DNA of 64,000 nt from Treponema sp. Its GTDB lineage: Bacteria; Spirochaetota; Spirochaetia; Treponematales; Treponemataceae. The stretch is taken from positions 496,001 through 560,000 of the forward strand of contig CP091737.1 in the NCBI GenBank assembly GCA_022010055.1. The letters run 5' to 3'. Made by a program: the position numbers and the translations under genes. The notes below the pieces were generated by a model. That model searched no databases, had not been told where the DNA came from, and worked only from the letters and a program-made list of their open reading frames with translations. This document shows positions 1 to 9,733 of the stretch, piece by piece. Positions within the stretch are counted from its first letter, which is position 1; each line of letters begins with the position of its first letter.

Positions 1-2958
1 GATCGCCCTGGCCGTTGTCAGTTCCGTTCATTTGTCCTGAACATAGGTTATCGCTCTTTCCATGTTTGCCATGAGCGTAGGGCGGTTTTGTCCGAGCTTG
101 TCAAATGCGCCGGTTTTTATGCAGACTTCAACCGCTTTTGAGTTTATAAGCGTCTTTTTCTGTTCGCGGCCGGTTTCTTCGTCCTTTGTTATGGACTGAA
201 GAGGAAGACATCGTTCAAGAAAGTCAATGAATGAGCTGTAAGGCCCGTTTTCTTCCCGTTCCTTTACAATTGCGTCGGCGGCTTCCTTTCCCATTCCTTT
301 CATTCCGCGCAGCGCGAAGATTATGTGGTCGCCTACTGCATCAAATTCTGAGTAGGACGCGTTTATGTCAGGCGGATCGATTTTCAGCCCCATACGCTTC
401 GCTTCCTCAATGTAGACAGAAACTCCGTCTGTTGTGGAAATCTCGTTTGTAAGGTTTGCTGCCATAAAGGCTGCCGGATAATGACATTTAAGTAGCCGGT
501 GCGATAGGCAAGGACCGTGTATGCCGCCGCATGGGATTTGTTAAATCCGTATCCCGCAAAAGGAATCATGATTTCAAAAATCTCGGAGGCATGTTTTTCC
601 GTGAATCCTTGTTTTATTGCGCCTTCAATGAATTCCTTTTTCTTTCCCATAAGGACTTCAGGCTTCTTTTTTCCCATGGCGCGCCGGAGCATATCTGCGC
701 CTCCGAGCGAAAATCCTGCGATTTTCTGGGAAACCTGCATAACCTGCTCCTGATAGACCATAACTCCATAAGTTTCTTTTAGAAGGCCTTCAAGGCATGG
801 ATCCGGATAGTGTATTGTTTCCGGCTTCCATTTTCCATCGATGTACTGAGGAATATAATCCATTGGCCCAGGGCGGTAAAGCGCGTTTAAGGCTACAAGC
901 TCTTCTATGCAGCGCGGCGCAACCTGGCGCAGAATTTCTGCATTCCCGGCGATTCAAACTGAAAAACCGCGACGGAATCACCTTTGTCAAAAAGGTCGAA
1001 AGTCTCGCTGTCGGTTTCGCTCACATTTGCGGTAAGGAACGCAGGCTCTTCCGGTTTTTTGTGCCGGTTTATAATATCTTCTGCATACCTGATAAGAGAA
1101 AGCGTCTTTAATCCAAGGTAGTCAAATTTTACAAGTCCGCACGGCTCGATAATATCCATTGTGTACTGAACGCCGACTTCTCCTGTCTTTGCATCCTTGA
1201 ATACAGGCGCCCAGTCCGGAAGGGCTGTAAGTCCGATTACCATTCCGGACGCATGAAGACCTGTGTTCCGGTTCATGCCTTCCAGTTTCTTGCAGAGCGC
1301 AATCCAGCGTTCAAAGACGTTTCTGTCAAGCCCGATTGTCGCCTCTGGATTTTCGCGCACGGCGATAAGCTTTCCGCCGTCAGGAAATTTTTCAGTCGGC
1401 GGTTCAAAGGCATTCTTAAGCTTCGCTTTTGGAGAGTCAGGAATGCAGGCCTTTACTTTTGCCACGATGGAAAGCGGAATGTTCAGGATTCGTCCTACAT
1501 CAGCAAGACAGTTTTTTGGCTTTAATGTACCGAACGTAACAATGTGGCCGACTTGCGGGTCTCCGTAAAGGTCTCTTGTATGCTGGATTATGTCCTGCCT
1601 GTAGTCGAAATCCATGTCTACGTCAAATCAGGCATGGAAACGCGTTCAGGATTCAAAAATCGTTCAAAAATCAAGTTAAAGCGGAACGGGTCAATGTCCG
1701 TTATCCCCATTGAATAGGCGACCAGCGAGCCTGCTCCGGAACCGCGTCCAGGACCTATCGGAATATACGGTTTAGGTCTGTTGTTTACATTGTCCCAGGT
1801 GGACTTTGCCCAGTTGATGAATTCCCATACAATCAGAAAGTAGCCCGAAAATCCCATCTTAAAGATAATTCCGAGCTCGTATTCGGCGCGGTCCCGTATT
1901 TTTGGAGTGATTTCCGGGTAACGCTCGCGCAGACCTTTTTCAACAATGGAGCGGACAAAGTCGTCCTGATTTTTTGTGTAGTCTTCGTGCGTCTGAAATT
2001 CCTTTGGAAGCTCAAAGCGCGGCAGACAACCTTTTAGTTCCGGCGTTGAATACTGATGAATCGTAAGATTGCACATATTCGCAATCTTCACGGTATTTTC
2101 GTACGCTTCCGGAATATCCGGAAAAAGAAGCTTCATTTCATCTTCCGACTTAAAGTACCATTCTGAAATCCTGTTTGCGCCGCCCATGCTTTTTGCCGCG
2201 CTTTCAGGGTCGTCCAGCAGCGATTTTCGACCTATGCAGTTCAAGGCAAGCTGGGCCTCGGAATCTTCCTTGTTTATGTAGTGAATATCGTTTGTGACAA
2301 CAAGAGGGATATCGAGTTTCCGCGCGATTTTTATCATTCCTTCCGCGGCGATTTTTTCCTCCGGCAGCCCGTGGTCCTGAATTTCAATGTAATAATGGTC
2401 AGGTCCAAAAAGCTCCTTGTAGCGTCGCGCGACATTTTCCGCATCTTCCATGTTGCCGTTTATAACAGCCTGTGGAAGCTCTCCGGCAACGCAGGCAGAA
2501 AGACATATAATGCCTTCGTGATACTGCTTTAACATTTCAAAGTCGATGCGCGGTTTTCCGTAGTAAAGCGAATCCTCGTCGCAAAACGCCCGGGAATTCA
2601 GCCAGCACATATTCTTGTAGCCGGTATCGTTTTCGCAGAGCAGGATAAGGTGATAATTGTGTTTTCCGTAACGCGTGTTTTGTTTTTTCTGATGATCTTC
2701 CGTGCAGTAAAATTCGCATCCGACAATCGGGTTTATTCCGTTCGCATGGCAGATATGCTCAAAATTCAATACTCCGAACATATTTCCGTGGTCTGTAAGC
2801 GCAAGGGCCGGCATATTAAGCTGTTTTGCGCGGGCAATCAAAGAGTCAAGCTTTGCGCAGCCGTCCAAAAGCGAATAGTCCGAGTGAACGTGAAGGTGAA
2901 CAAAATTAGAAACCGGAGTTCCTTCCGGCGCCGGGTCAAAAATATGAATATCTGCCAA
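1..2958 (-). CDS. dnaE: DNA polymerase III subunit alpha (partial, 4 frame breaks)
   Basis: Catalytic subunit of the replicative DNA polymerase; the C-terminus lies beyond the window. Translation appears to begin at a TTG with GGAG seven bases upstream. The PHP domain comes first (HLHVHSDYS, LTDHGNMFG), then the polymerase core with GRGSGAGSLVAY and the MPD...DMDF aspartates. About 980 of the usual roughly 1150 residues are present. The frame breaks at short A/T runs near 1625-1627, 935-937, 487-489 and 31-33. Restoring one base at each (AAA to AAAA) rejoins conserved family sequence. In a single-copy essential gene this points to sequence error rather than decay. Confidence 0.95.
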
Positions 2959-2996
2959 TTAAGTGCTCCTGTTTTATAAAATTATAGGAGAAAATG

Positions 2997-3013
2997 CTAT
3001 CATTTTATGATAG
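2997..3013. promoter_or_regulatory. Perfect inverted repeat upstream of dnaE
   Basis: The 17-bp sequence CTATCATTTTATGATAG has 7-bp arms around a TTT centre. On the minus strand it lies just upstream of a TATAAT (about 2980-2985) that precedes dnaE, roughly where a -35 element would be. This is the position of a repressor operator. There is no T-tract on either side, so a terminator is unlikely. The binding protein is unknown. Confidence 0.35.
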
Positions 3014-3037
3014 TAAAAAAATATAAATGATAAAAAA

Positions 3038-3171
3038 GGGGAGGTCTCCCCTTGAGCCCGCAGCCACAACCATACGCACCTGCTTTGGCCGTGGTTGCGG
3101 TCTATCCCCTCTGCAGTCTCAATCGCCGCCCTGCGGGCTTTAGGCCGATAGTGAAACGTACAACGCCCGCT
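3038..3171 (-). repeat. Interspersed palindromic repeat, family A, copy 1
   Basis: Read on the minus strand this starts AGCGGGCGTTGT at the stop codon of the downstream-facing gene and ends with the hairpin GGGGAGACCTCCCC. The first 75 bases match the copy at 34323-34430 nearly base for base (CGTTTCACT, AAGCCCGCAGGGCGGCG, GCAGAGGGG). The middle diverges and carries its own stem (CCACAACC / GGTTGTGG type). Further copies are at 9349, 29682 and 57491. It has no coding potential. Confidence 0.8.
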
Positions 3172-3673
3172 ATTTTATGAACAAAGCCTGGATTGCGCCA
3201 AAAGCGCCAAGACTTATTGCAAGCATGATAATTCCTGCAAGAAGAACGCCGCAAATTACAGCGATAATTGTTTCCTTAAAATTCATGTCCAGAAGGCTTG
3301 CCGCCAGAGTTCCTGTCCATGCGCCGGTTCCCGGAAGAGGAATTCCAACAAAAATAAACAACGCTACAAAAAGACCCCGTCCGGCTTTTTCCTGAAGTTT
3401 TTCTCCGCCGCGCTTACCTTTTGTTAAAAAAAAAGTGCACGCGCCGCCAATGAATTTCTTGTCCTGTCCCCATTCCAAAAATTTCCGTGCAAAAAGATAA
3501 ATGACCGGAACAGGAACCATGTTTCCCAGAATGCAAATCGCATAGGCAAGGACAATTTTAGAAACATCATCCGAAGGCATAAGCCCCATCGCGGTTGCCA
3601 TAGGAATCGCTCCTCGCAGCTCAATCAGCGGAACCATCGAAATAAAAAAAATCGCAAGATACTTTGTAAACAT
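3170..3673 (-). CDS. Small multidrug export (COG2426-type) membrane protein
   Basis: A 167-residue integral membrane protein with about four hydrophobic segments. It has the family hallmarks: PLIELRGAIP near the N-terminus and GIPLPGTGAWTG in the second half. Members are annotated as putative small multidrug exporters but substrates are poorly known. No ribosome binding site is visible. A TATATT box about ten bases before the ATG suggests a very short or absent leader. The stop codon TAG overlaps the edge of the family A repeat, so the repeat sits flush against the gene end. Confidence 0.85.
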   Translation of the reverse strand: MFTKYLAIFFISMVPLIELRGAIPMATAMGLMPSDDVSKIVLAYAICILGNMVPVPVIYLFARKFLEWGQDKKFIGGACTFFLTKGKRGGEKLQEKAGRGLFVALFIFVGIPLPGTGAWTGTLAASLLDMNFKETIIAVICGVLLAGIIMLAISLGAFGAIQALFIK

Positions 3674-3817
3674 AAAAATATAATAACTGTAAAAAAACCG
3701 ATTTTTGGAAAATAAGGGAACAATTAAATGGGTTCAAAATAAATAAAAAAATGTAATTGCTTCTTGCTTTAATAGAAAAAAGTGTTCCAAATCTTTTATT
3801 TGTGGTAAACTTTTTTT

Positions 3818-4276
3818 ATGAAAAAGATTTTGTTTGTTTGCCACGGAAATATTTGCCGTTCGCCAATGGCTGAATTTATGTTTAAAAAGATGGTCAGGGA
3901 TGCTAAGCGCGAAAAGGATTTTTTGATTGAATCTGCGGCGACCAGCGGCGAAGAAATTGGAAACGATATGCACCGCGGCGCAAAGGAAAAATTGACACAA
4001 ATGGGCGTTCCTTTTGAAAAACGCAAAGCCCGCCGCATAACACCGGAAGATTATTCTGATTTTGATTTACTGATTGGCATGGATATGGAAAATATGTATT
4101 ACATGCAGCGTGAATGGAACAAGGATCCGGACGACAAGGTAAAACTCCTTTTGACGTATGCAGGAAAAGACAAGGATATTGCAGAGCCATGGTACACAGG
4201 AAACTTTGACGAAACTTTTGATGACTTGAAAACCGGTTTGACAGCATTGCTGAATAAACTGCAGGAAAAAAGATAA
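3818..4276 (+). CDS. Low-molecular-weight protein-tyrosine phosphatase
   Basis: A 152-residue cytoplasmic phosphatase with the P-loop VCHGNICRSPMAE (nucleophile Cys8, Arg14) at the N-terminus, as usual for the family. The C-terminal loop that normally carries the general acid (DP[WY]Y) reads EPWYTG, so Glu replaces the catalytic Asp. That could lower activity or be tolerated. No ribosome binding site precedes the ATG. A TAAACT box at 3806-3811 ends six bases before it, compatible with a leaderless transcript. It stands alone, divergent from the exporter gene. Confidence 0.9.
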   Translation: MKKILFVCHGNICRSPMAEFMFKKMVRDAKREKDFLIESAATSGEEIGNDMHRGAKEKLTQMGVPFEKRKARRITPEDYSDFDLLIGMDMENMYYMQREWNKDPDDKVKLLLTYAGKDKDIAEPWYTGNFDETFDDLKTGLTALLNKLQEKR

Positions 4277-4407
4277 ATTTTTATTCGTTGTTTATAAAAT
4301 CCTGCGCTGAACAGGAATTGGTTGTGGAATAAAATGGATTGCGCTTTGCATGGTGCATTTTCTTGTGTTTCTGGCGTTTTCTTGCATTTTGCGGTACGCA
4401 AGAGGGA

Positions 4408-4494
4408 TTGCAGGGGAAAGCCGACAGGCTTTTTGCAAGCGGAGCGCGCAATGGAACCCCGGAAAGCCCGACGGCAACTTGTTGCCGGCTTGCC
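4408..4494 (+). repeat. Interspersed hairpin repeat, family B, copy 1
   Basis: The segment contains GGAAAGCCCGACGGC followed by a perfect CGGCAAC-TT-GTTGCCG hairpin, and before it an AAAGCC/GGCTTT stem. The same core occurs on the minus strand at 37197-37250. It lies between the phosphatase gene and the gltX promoter. The rest of 4277-4521 shows no credible gene. Confidence 0.6.
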
Positions 4495-4521
4495 CGAATT
4501 ATTAAATTATTTTTATTCCCG

Positions 4522-4550
4522 TTGAGAAACCTTTTTTTATTCACTATAAT
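4522..4550 (+). promoter_or_regulatory. gltX promoter
   Basis: TTGAGA (4522-4527), a 17-base spacer and TATAAT (4545-4550) form a near-consensus sigma-70 promoter. Transcription from about 4557 would give gltX a leader of about 175 nucleotides that includes the duplicated segment and its short reading frame. Confidence 0.75.
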
Positions 4551-4573
4551 AGTAAATATTTTGTTTGGAAATT

Positions 4574-4765
4574 AGTTTTATAGAGGTTTAATTATTATGA
4601 ATTCAAAAGAAGTTCGTGTTCGATACGCGCTACGTCAGCAAAGCTGACTACCGAGTTTCTGCGTTGCATAAACTCGCAAGGCGCTGGATATTTTAAATAT
4701 ACAAAATCAGTTTTATAGAGGTTTAATTATTATGAATTCAAATGAAGTTCGTGTTCGATACGCGC
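4574..4765 (+). repeat. 57-bp direct duplication of the gltX start region with structured insert
   Basis: Positions 4574-4630 and 4709-4765 are identical over 57 bp except one base (4608 A, 4743 T). They cover the gltX ribosome binding site, start codon and first eleven codons. The 78 bp between them (4631-4708) hold two hairpins: GTCAGC-AAA-GCTGAC, and CGAGTTT/AAACTCG around an 11-base loop. These are flanked by GCGC tracts that could pair. The insert is absent from the downstream copy, so this is a duplication with an insertion rather than a plain tandem repeat. Confidence 0.9.
4597..4647 (+). CDS. Upstream reading frame created by gltX duplication
   Basis: The first repeat copy supplies an ATG with the same TAGAGG ribosome binding site as gltX. 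It encodes MNSKEVRVRYALRQQS and then stops at 4645-4647. The first eleven residues mimic the gltX N-terminus (Lys for Asn at residue 4) and the rest comes from the inserted hairpin. It would be translated on the gltX transcript unless structure prevents it. Any function, for example in translational control, is speculative; it may just be a by-product of the duplication. Confidence 0.5.
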   Translation: MNSKEVRVRYALRQQS

Positions 4766-6307
4766 CGTCTCCGACTGGAATGCAGCATATCGGTGGTGTT
4801 CGTACTGCGCTTTTTAATTATCTTTATGCGCGCTCAAAGGGCGGAAAATTTATCCTTCGCCTGGAAGACACTGACCGCACACGATACGACGAAAAATATG
4901 TGAAAAATCTTTACGATACAATGGCCTGGCTTGGAATTGACTGGGATGAAGGCGGTGACAAGGGCGGAGAATATGGTCCTTATGTTCAGAGCGAGCGTTT
5001 TGAGCTTTACAAAAAATATGCGATGGAGCTTGTGGAAAAAGGCGAGGCATACTATTGTTTCTGCGATGCGGAACGTCTTGACCGGATCCGAAAAATCCAG
5101 ACTGAAAATAAAATGGCTCCAGGTTACGACCGGAACTGCCGTCATCTTACTCCGGAAGAAGTAAAGGCGAATCTTGACGCCGGAAAACCTTATGTAATCA
5201 GGCTTAAAGTTCCAATGGAAGGAACTACAAAATTCCACGACCACATTCTTGGCGACATTGAATGGAAAAACGAGGATATTTCGCCGGATCCGGTTTTGCT
5301 TAAGTCTGACGGATTTCCGACTTATCACCTTGCGAATATTGTTGACGACCATTTTATGAAAATCAGCCATGTTATGCGCGCCCAGGAATGGATTCCTTCA
5401 ACTCCGCTGCACGTTCAGATGTACCGCGCTTTTGGCTGGGAGCACCCTGAATTCTGCCACCTTCCAATGGTAAACGGTCAGGACGGAAAAAAACTTTCAA
5501 AGCGTCATGGTTCTACTTCTGTAAATGAATTCCGTGCCCGCGGATATTTGCCTCAGGCTATTGTAAATTACGTCGCGATGCTCGGATGCTCTTACGAAGA
5601 AGGAAAGGAATTCTATACGCTGGAAGAGCTTGCAAATCATTCAAACTTGAGCATTTGAACAAGGCGCCTGCAGTTTTTGACTATAAGAAGCTTGAATATT
5701 ACAACGGAAATTACATACGTATGCTTACTGATGAGGAACTTTACAAGTGGACGCTTCCGTTTATTACTGGAACAGGTGATGCTGCGCTTGAAATAAATCC
5801 TGAAAATCCTCAGCCGGCGCCAAAAGTTGGTCCTGAATATTCGGGAATTGCCTTGGGTGAGGACGGCGAGCCTGTCTGCGTTGACAAGTCAATGAATATG
5901 TCTTCTGCGGACGTGAAGGAAAAACTTCTTGCGCTTATGCCGCTTATTAAAGAACGCCTTAAATATCTTACAGATGCCGCGGAAATGGTTCGTTTTCTGT
6001 TTACTGAGCCGGCAGTTCCGCCAAAAGAGCAGATTGTTCCAAAGCGCCTTGACGAGGCAAAGACAAAGAAGTTCTTGAGGCGGCAAAGGATTTTGTAAGT
6101 CAGCTTCCGTCTCTTGACCACGAGACAAGCGAAAATCTTGCAAAGGAAATGTCTGAAAAACTTGGTGTAAAGCTCGGTGATTTTATGATGCCGATCAGAA
6201 TGGCTGTAACCGGAAGCCGCGTTTCGCCGCCGCTGATTGGCTCGATTCTTATCCTTGGCATTGAAAAGTCAATTGAAAGAATTGAACGAACGTTGAAGGA
6301 ATTTTAG
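4732..6307 (+). CDS. gltX: Glutamyl-tRNA synthetase (2 frame breaks)
   Basis: Class I aminoacyl-tRNA synthetase charging tRNA-Glu. The catalytic domain shows PSPTGMQHIGG (HIGH motif) and GKKLSKRHG (KMSKS motif), followed by the helical anticodon-binding domain ending SIERIERTLKEF. The frame breaks at the A-run 5634-5636 and again around 6059-6075. Adding one A at each restores LEELAKSFKLEHLNKAP and a continuous C-terminus. The start used is the second of two duplicated ATG contexts, since only it leads into the full protein. A strong terminator follows. Confidence 0.95.
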
Positions 6308-6361
6308 AAAAATCCGATGTAAAAATCGGAACATAAAATGCGCTGAATATGCGGATAAGGG

Positions 6362-6394
6362 AACACCCCGGCGAAAAGTTGGGGTGTTTTTTTT
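6362..6394 (+). terminator. Rho-independent terminator after gltX
   Basis: AACACCCC and GGGGTGTT form a perfect 8-bp stem around an 11-base loop, followed by a run of T. It lies 55 bases after the gltX stop, between convergent genes. Confidence 0.9.
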
Positions 6395-6429
6395 ATTCCA
6401 TCAGCAGTTTCCGCGTTTTTTTTACCATT

Positions 6430-8081
6430 CTACCTTTCAAAATTCTCAACTTGTTCGGAAATCAGTGGAATAAGCTGCTTTTTGCGGCTCACAACGTCTT
6501 TCAGGTAGTAGGTGTGTTCTTCCATTTTTGGGAATGTTACAAAAGCTTCGAATTTCGGGTCGGCGGCAATAAGCAGAATCGAAGAAAGCTGTGTTATGTC
6601 TGTAACAAGCAGCGCTGAAAAAATTGCTTTGTTTCCGCGGCGTTCAAATTCAAGTTCAGTCATAAAGTCTTCCTTGCGGTCAAGGATTTCTTTTATGTTG
6701 CTTACTTCAATCTGGCTTACGGTGTATGAGCCTTTTTCTTCCTGATATTCCTTCATATCCTGGTGTATTACTTCAGACGCGGTTCGTCCTTTGATTCCGC
6801 TTCCAGCGGTTAGGATTTCTTTTCCAAGCGCATGTATGTCCAGGTCTGTTATATTCGCAAGATATTCTGCAATCTGCCGGTCGGTTTCTGTTGTTGTTGT
6901 CGACTGCAAAATCAAAGTGTCGCTTAGAATTCGCACAAAAGAAGAGATGCGATGTCTTTCGGAATCGGAATTTTTGACTCCTGGTAAAGGGTTGCAATAA
7001 TTGTGGAAGTTGAACCAAGCGGTTTGTTTATAAATGTAATTGGATACGTTGTGTTTATCGAGCCGATTCTGTGATGGTCAATAACTTCAATAATCCTGTA
7101 GTGCTCTATTCCTTCCACAGCCTGAAGAATTTCATTGTGGTCAACCAGCGCGATTTCAATGTTCGGTTCATTGTTCAGGTCGTGCTCAGAGATAATTCCA
7201 ATAACTTTATCGTTTTCATCTACAACCGGAAGCCTTCTGATTGGAGAATCCTGCATCGTCATTCTTATTTTAGAAATTGTGTCATTTATGTGGACCGCCT
7301 TTATTTCCGGGTCTGCCATAAGCTCAACAGGAGTGGAATAGGCAATCATCATAACAGTATCGCTCGTTGTGTAAGGACTCATAATTACGCTTACACCGTT
7401 TTTCTGGGCTTTTTCCTTAAGCTCTTTGCTCAAAATGTAGCCGGATGTAATAATTAGAAGTTTCACTTTCCGGCTTATGCATTCTTCATAAATTTCTTTA
7501 CGGTCAGAAGTGATTACAATGACATTTTCGCTTGCGTGCTCATCCAGCATAGCCTCGAACGCCTTGTCGCTTGCGCCGCCCACAAGAATCGAAGATTTAA
7601 ATATTTCTTCCTGATTTGAGACAACCAGCGGCTGCGCATTCATCGTTTTTATTATATTCCCAATGCTCGTGGAAATATTGACTTTTGCCTCCGGGTTCAG
7701 AATTGTAAGAATTTTCTGGGCAAAGGCTGAATAGTGAAGAAGCGCCTTGTACTTTCCGTTTTTATCAACAACCGGAACTGCGCGAAGCTGTTTCTGCTGA
7801 AGCTGCCGTATTGCGTTCCAGACCGGAACATCGCCCTTGACAGTCATCGTTTCATTTTCCATAAAGTATTCAACTTTCGGAGTCAGGGAAGGCATATATT
7901 TAGGTGATTTTACATTAAATTTTTTAAATACATAATCAGTCTGAGGATTAAAATGACCGGCCCGCGCCGCGACATAATTGTCAAATCCCATCAGCTGCTT
8001 CAGCCGCGCATACGCAGTCGCGGCGACCGCGCAGTCTGTGTCAGGATTTTTATGGCCAAAAATATATACAGTTTTCTTCAT
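6430..8081 (-). CDS. Manganese-dependent inorganic pyrophosphatase with CBS and DRTGG domains (1 frame break)
   Basis: Family II soluble pyrophosphatase of about 550 residues. The DHH-type catalytic domain starts with GHKNPDTDCAV. It is interrupted by a regulatory insert: a CBS pair (RAVPVVDKNGKYKALL ... RRLPVVDENDKVIGII) separated by a DRTGG-like domain (TSDRKEI). It then resumes with VDHNE, VIDHH and the DHHA2 part. In known CBS-PPases adenine nucleotides bind the CBS pair and control activity. The frame breaks near 6933-6936, where one base is missing between LLLC and ILSDTL. This is the one clear break not inside an A/T run. Confidence 0.9.
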
Positions 8082-8148
8082 GATGTTCTATAATATAAAA
8101 AAAATGCCTTGGGGTAAACTGGAAAAATTAGTTATCTCCAGGCAGGCT

Positions 8149-9321
8149 TTATTCAGCCTGTCCATATTCTTCCAGGACTTTCTTCAGGATTTCAAGGCCT
8201 TCATCAATTTCCTTGCGGGAAATATTAAGCGGAGGAACAAACCTTAGCACATCGCTTCCTGCTGTTGAAAAAAGCAGCCCCTTTTCAAGGCATTTTTTTT
8301 CTATTTCAGCCGGATTCTTTTCAACCTGAACGCCTATTACAAGTCCGCGGCCCCGGATTTCTTTTACAAAAGGAATTTTCCAGCCCGCGATTTTATTTTT
8401 TATGTATTCGCCTTTTTCAGAAACACTTTCAAAAAATCCCGGCGCAGTGATTGTGTCAAGAACAACATCCGCCGCCGCGCATGCCAAAGGGTTTCCTGCG
8501 AATGTAGACTGATGGTCGCCGGCCTTAAAGACATTTCCCTTTCCGCGGTAAAGGCAGGCGCCCATCGGAACACCGCCGGCAATCGCTTTTGCAAACGTTA
8601 CTACTTCCGGATTTATGCCGAGCAGGGTATTTGCCATAAGAGCGCCGCATCTGCCCATCCCGGTCTGAACTTCGTCGCACATAACGATTGCTCCAGCCTC
8701 GCGCGCCGCTTTTGCCGCCGCTTTTGCCCATTCAGGATTCAGCGGAATAACACCGCCTTCGCATTCTACCGGTTCCATAAAAAGAGCCGCGGTCGTGTCG
8801 TCAAAAGCACCCTTTAGCGCATCGAAATTATTTGCCTCTATTGTTTTAAAACCTTCCGGGTAAGGCGCAAAATCATCAATATGAAATTTCTTTTGGCCGG
8901 TCGCCGTTAAAGTCGCCAGTGTTCTTCCGTGAAAAGATTTGTCCAGCGTAACAATTGTCTTTCTTTTTGAGCCGCCGTTAAGCTGTCCGTACTTTCTGGC
9001 AAGTTTTATAGCCGCCTCGTTTGCCTCTGCGCCTGAATTTCCAAAATAAACGCCTTCAAATCCTGTCGCCGCAAGAAGCTTGTCCGCATACTTTATTCCT
9101 ATGTCGCTTGTAAAATAATTGCATACATGAATTTGCCTTTTTGCCTGTCTGGAAATCGCCTTTACCAGCGGTTTGTATCCGTGTCCAAGAACGTTCACCG
9201 CGATTCCTGCCAAAAAATCAATATATTTTTTTCCATTTGTATCAGTCAGCGTCGCGCTCTTGCCCTTGGCAAAAGTAACGTCAAAACTTCCGTAATTATT
9301 TAAAACTTTAGGATTTCCCAT
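8149..9321 (-). CDS. argD: Acetylornithine aminotransferase
   Basis: PLP-dependent class III aminotransferase of 390 residues converting N-acetylglutamate semialdehyde to N-acetylornithine. It shows GNSGAEANEAAIKLAR, the CDEVQTGMGR stretch and FAKAIAGG with the PLP-binding lysine. The start has GGAAG at good spacing. It is the last gene of the minus-strand argJ-argB-argD cluster, separated from argB by about 390 bp of repeats. The start of argG or argH is not in the window. Confidence 0.9.
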   Translation of the reverse strand: MGNPKVLNNYGSFDVTFAKGKSATLTDTNGKKYIDFLAGIAVNVLGHGYKPLVKAISRQAKRQIHVCNYFTSDIGIKYADKLLAATGFEGVYFGNSGAEANEAAIKLARKYGQLNGGSKRKTIVTLDKSFHGRTLATLTATGQKKFHIDDFAPYPEGFKTIEANNFDALKGAFDDTTAALFMEPVECEGGVIPLNPEWAKAAAKAAREAGAIVMCDEVQTGMGRCGALMANTLLGINPEVVTFAKAIAGGVPMGACLYRGKGNVFKAGDHQSTFAGNPLACAAADVVLDTITAPGFFESVSEKGEYIKNKIAGWKIPFVKEIRGRGLVIGVQVEKNPAEIEKKCLEKGLLFSTAGSDVLRFVPPLNISRKEIDEGLEILKKVLEEYGQAE

Positions 9322-9348
9322 AGCGTCTTCCTTTTTTTTATTTTAAAG

Positions 9349-9427
9349 AGGGAAAAGTCTTTCCCTGCGTCCGCATCTTCGTCGCGTCCTACCCATTCTC
9401 CTAGGGCTGCCGCCCTAAAACCCGCTT
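9349..9427 (-). repeat. Interspersed palindromic repeat, family A, copy 4
   Basis: On the minus strand it reads GGGTAGGACGCGACGAAG, then an imperfect GGGAAAGACTTTTCCC hairpin, preceded by a TAGGGC-GGCA-GCCCTA stem. The AGGACGC(A/G)ACGAAG core is shared with 29682-29757 and 34323-34430, while the upstream stem differs in sequence and keeps only its palindromy. It lies between argB repeats and argD. Confidence 0.7.
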
Positions 9428-9429
9428 TT

Positions 9430-9733
9430 CGGAATATTGCAGCGCGACACAAACCTCCTGTTTGTGATTTCTTCTGAAATTAATATATCATTGTACCGCA
9501 AATCAAAAATGCCGTCCTGCCATTTTTGATTTAAGCAATATTCCTGTCGGAATATTGCAGCGCGGCGCAAACCTCCTGTTTGCAGTTGTTTCTGAACTTA
9601 ATAAATCATTGTACCGCAAATCAAAAATGCCGTCCTGTCATTTTTGATTTAGGCAATATTCCTGTCGGAATATTGCAGCGCGGCGCAAACCTCCTGTTTG
9701 CAGTTTCTTCTGAACTAGTAAATCATTGTACCG
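9430..9733. repeat. 118-bp tandem hairpin repeat containing the argB 3' end
   Basis: Units start at 9430, 9548 and 9666 with an exact 118-bp period; the third is cut off after 68 bp inside argB. Each unit holds the last codons of argB (TCATTGTACCG on this strand) plus three hairpins. These are a 6-7 bp stem with loop CTCCT, a 12-bp stem AAATCAAAAATG, and a 10-bp stem GCAATATTCC. Between units one stem pair changes from A9449-T9465 to G9567-C9583, preserving pairing. No T-tract follows, so these are not simple terminators. There are no spacers, hence not a CRISPR array. Confidence 0.9.

Noticed and set aside
1..2958. dnaE and other split genes as pseudogenes or programmed frameshifting
   Set aside because: The breaks share one signature (shortened A/T runs), occur in many unrelated essential genes and lack slippery sites with stimulatory structures.
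9430..9733. Short CRISPR-like array
   Set aside because: The 118-bp units are contiguous copies with no variable spacers and contain gene sequence; there are no cas genes.
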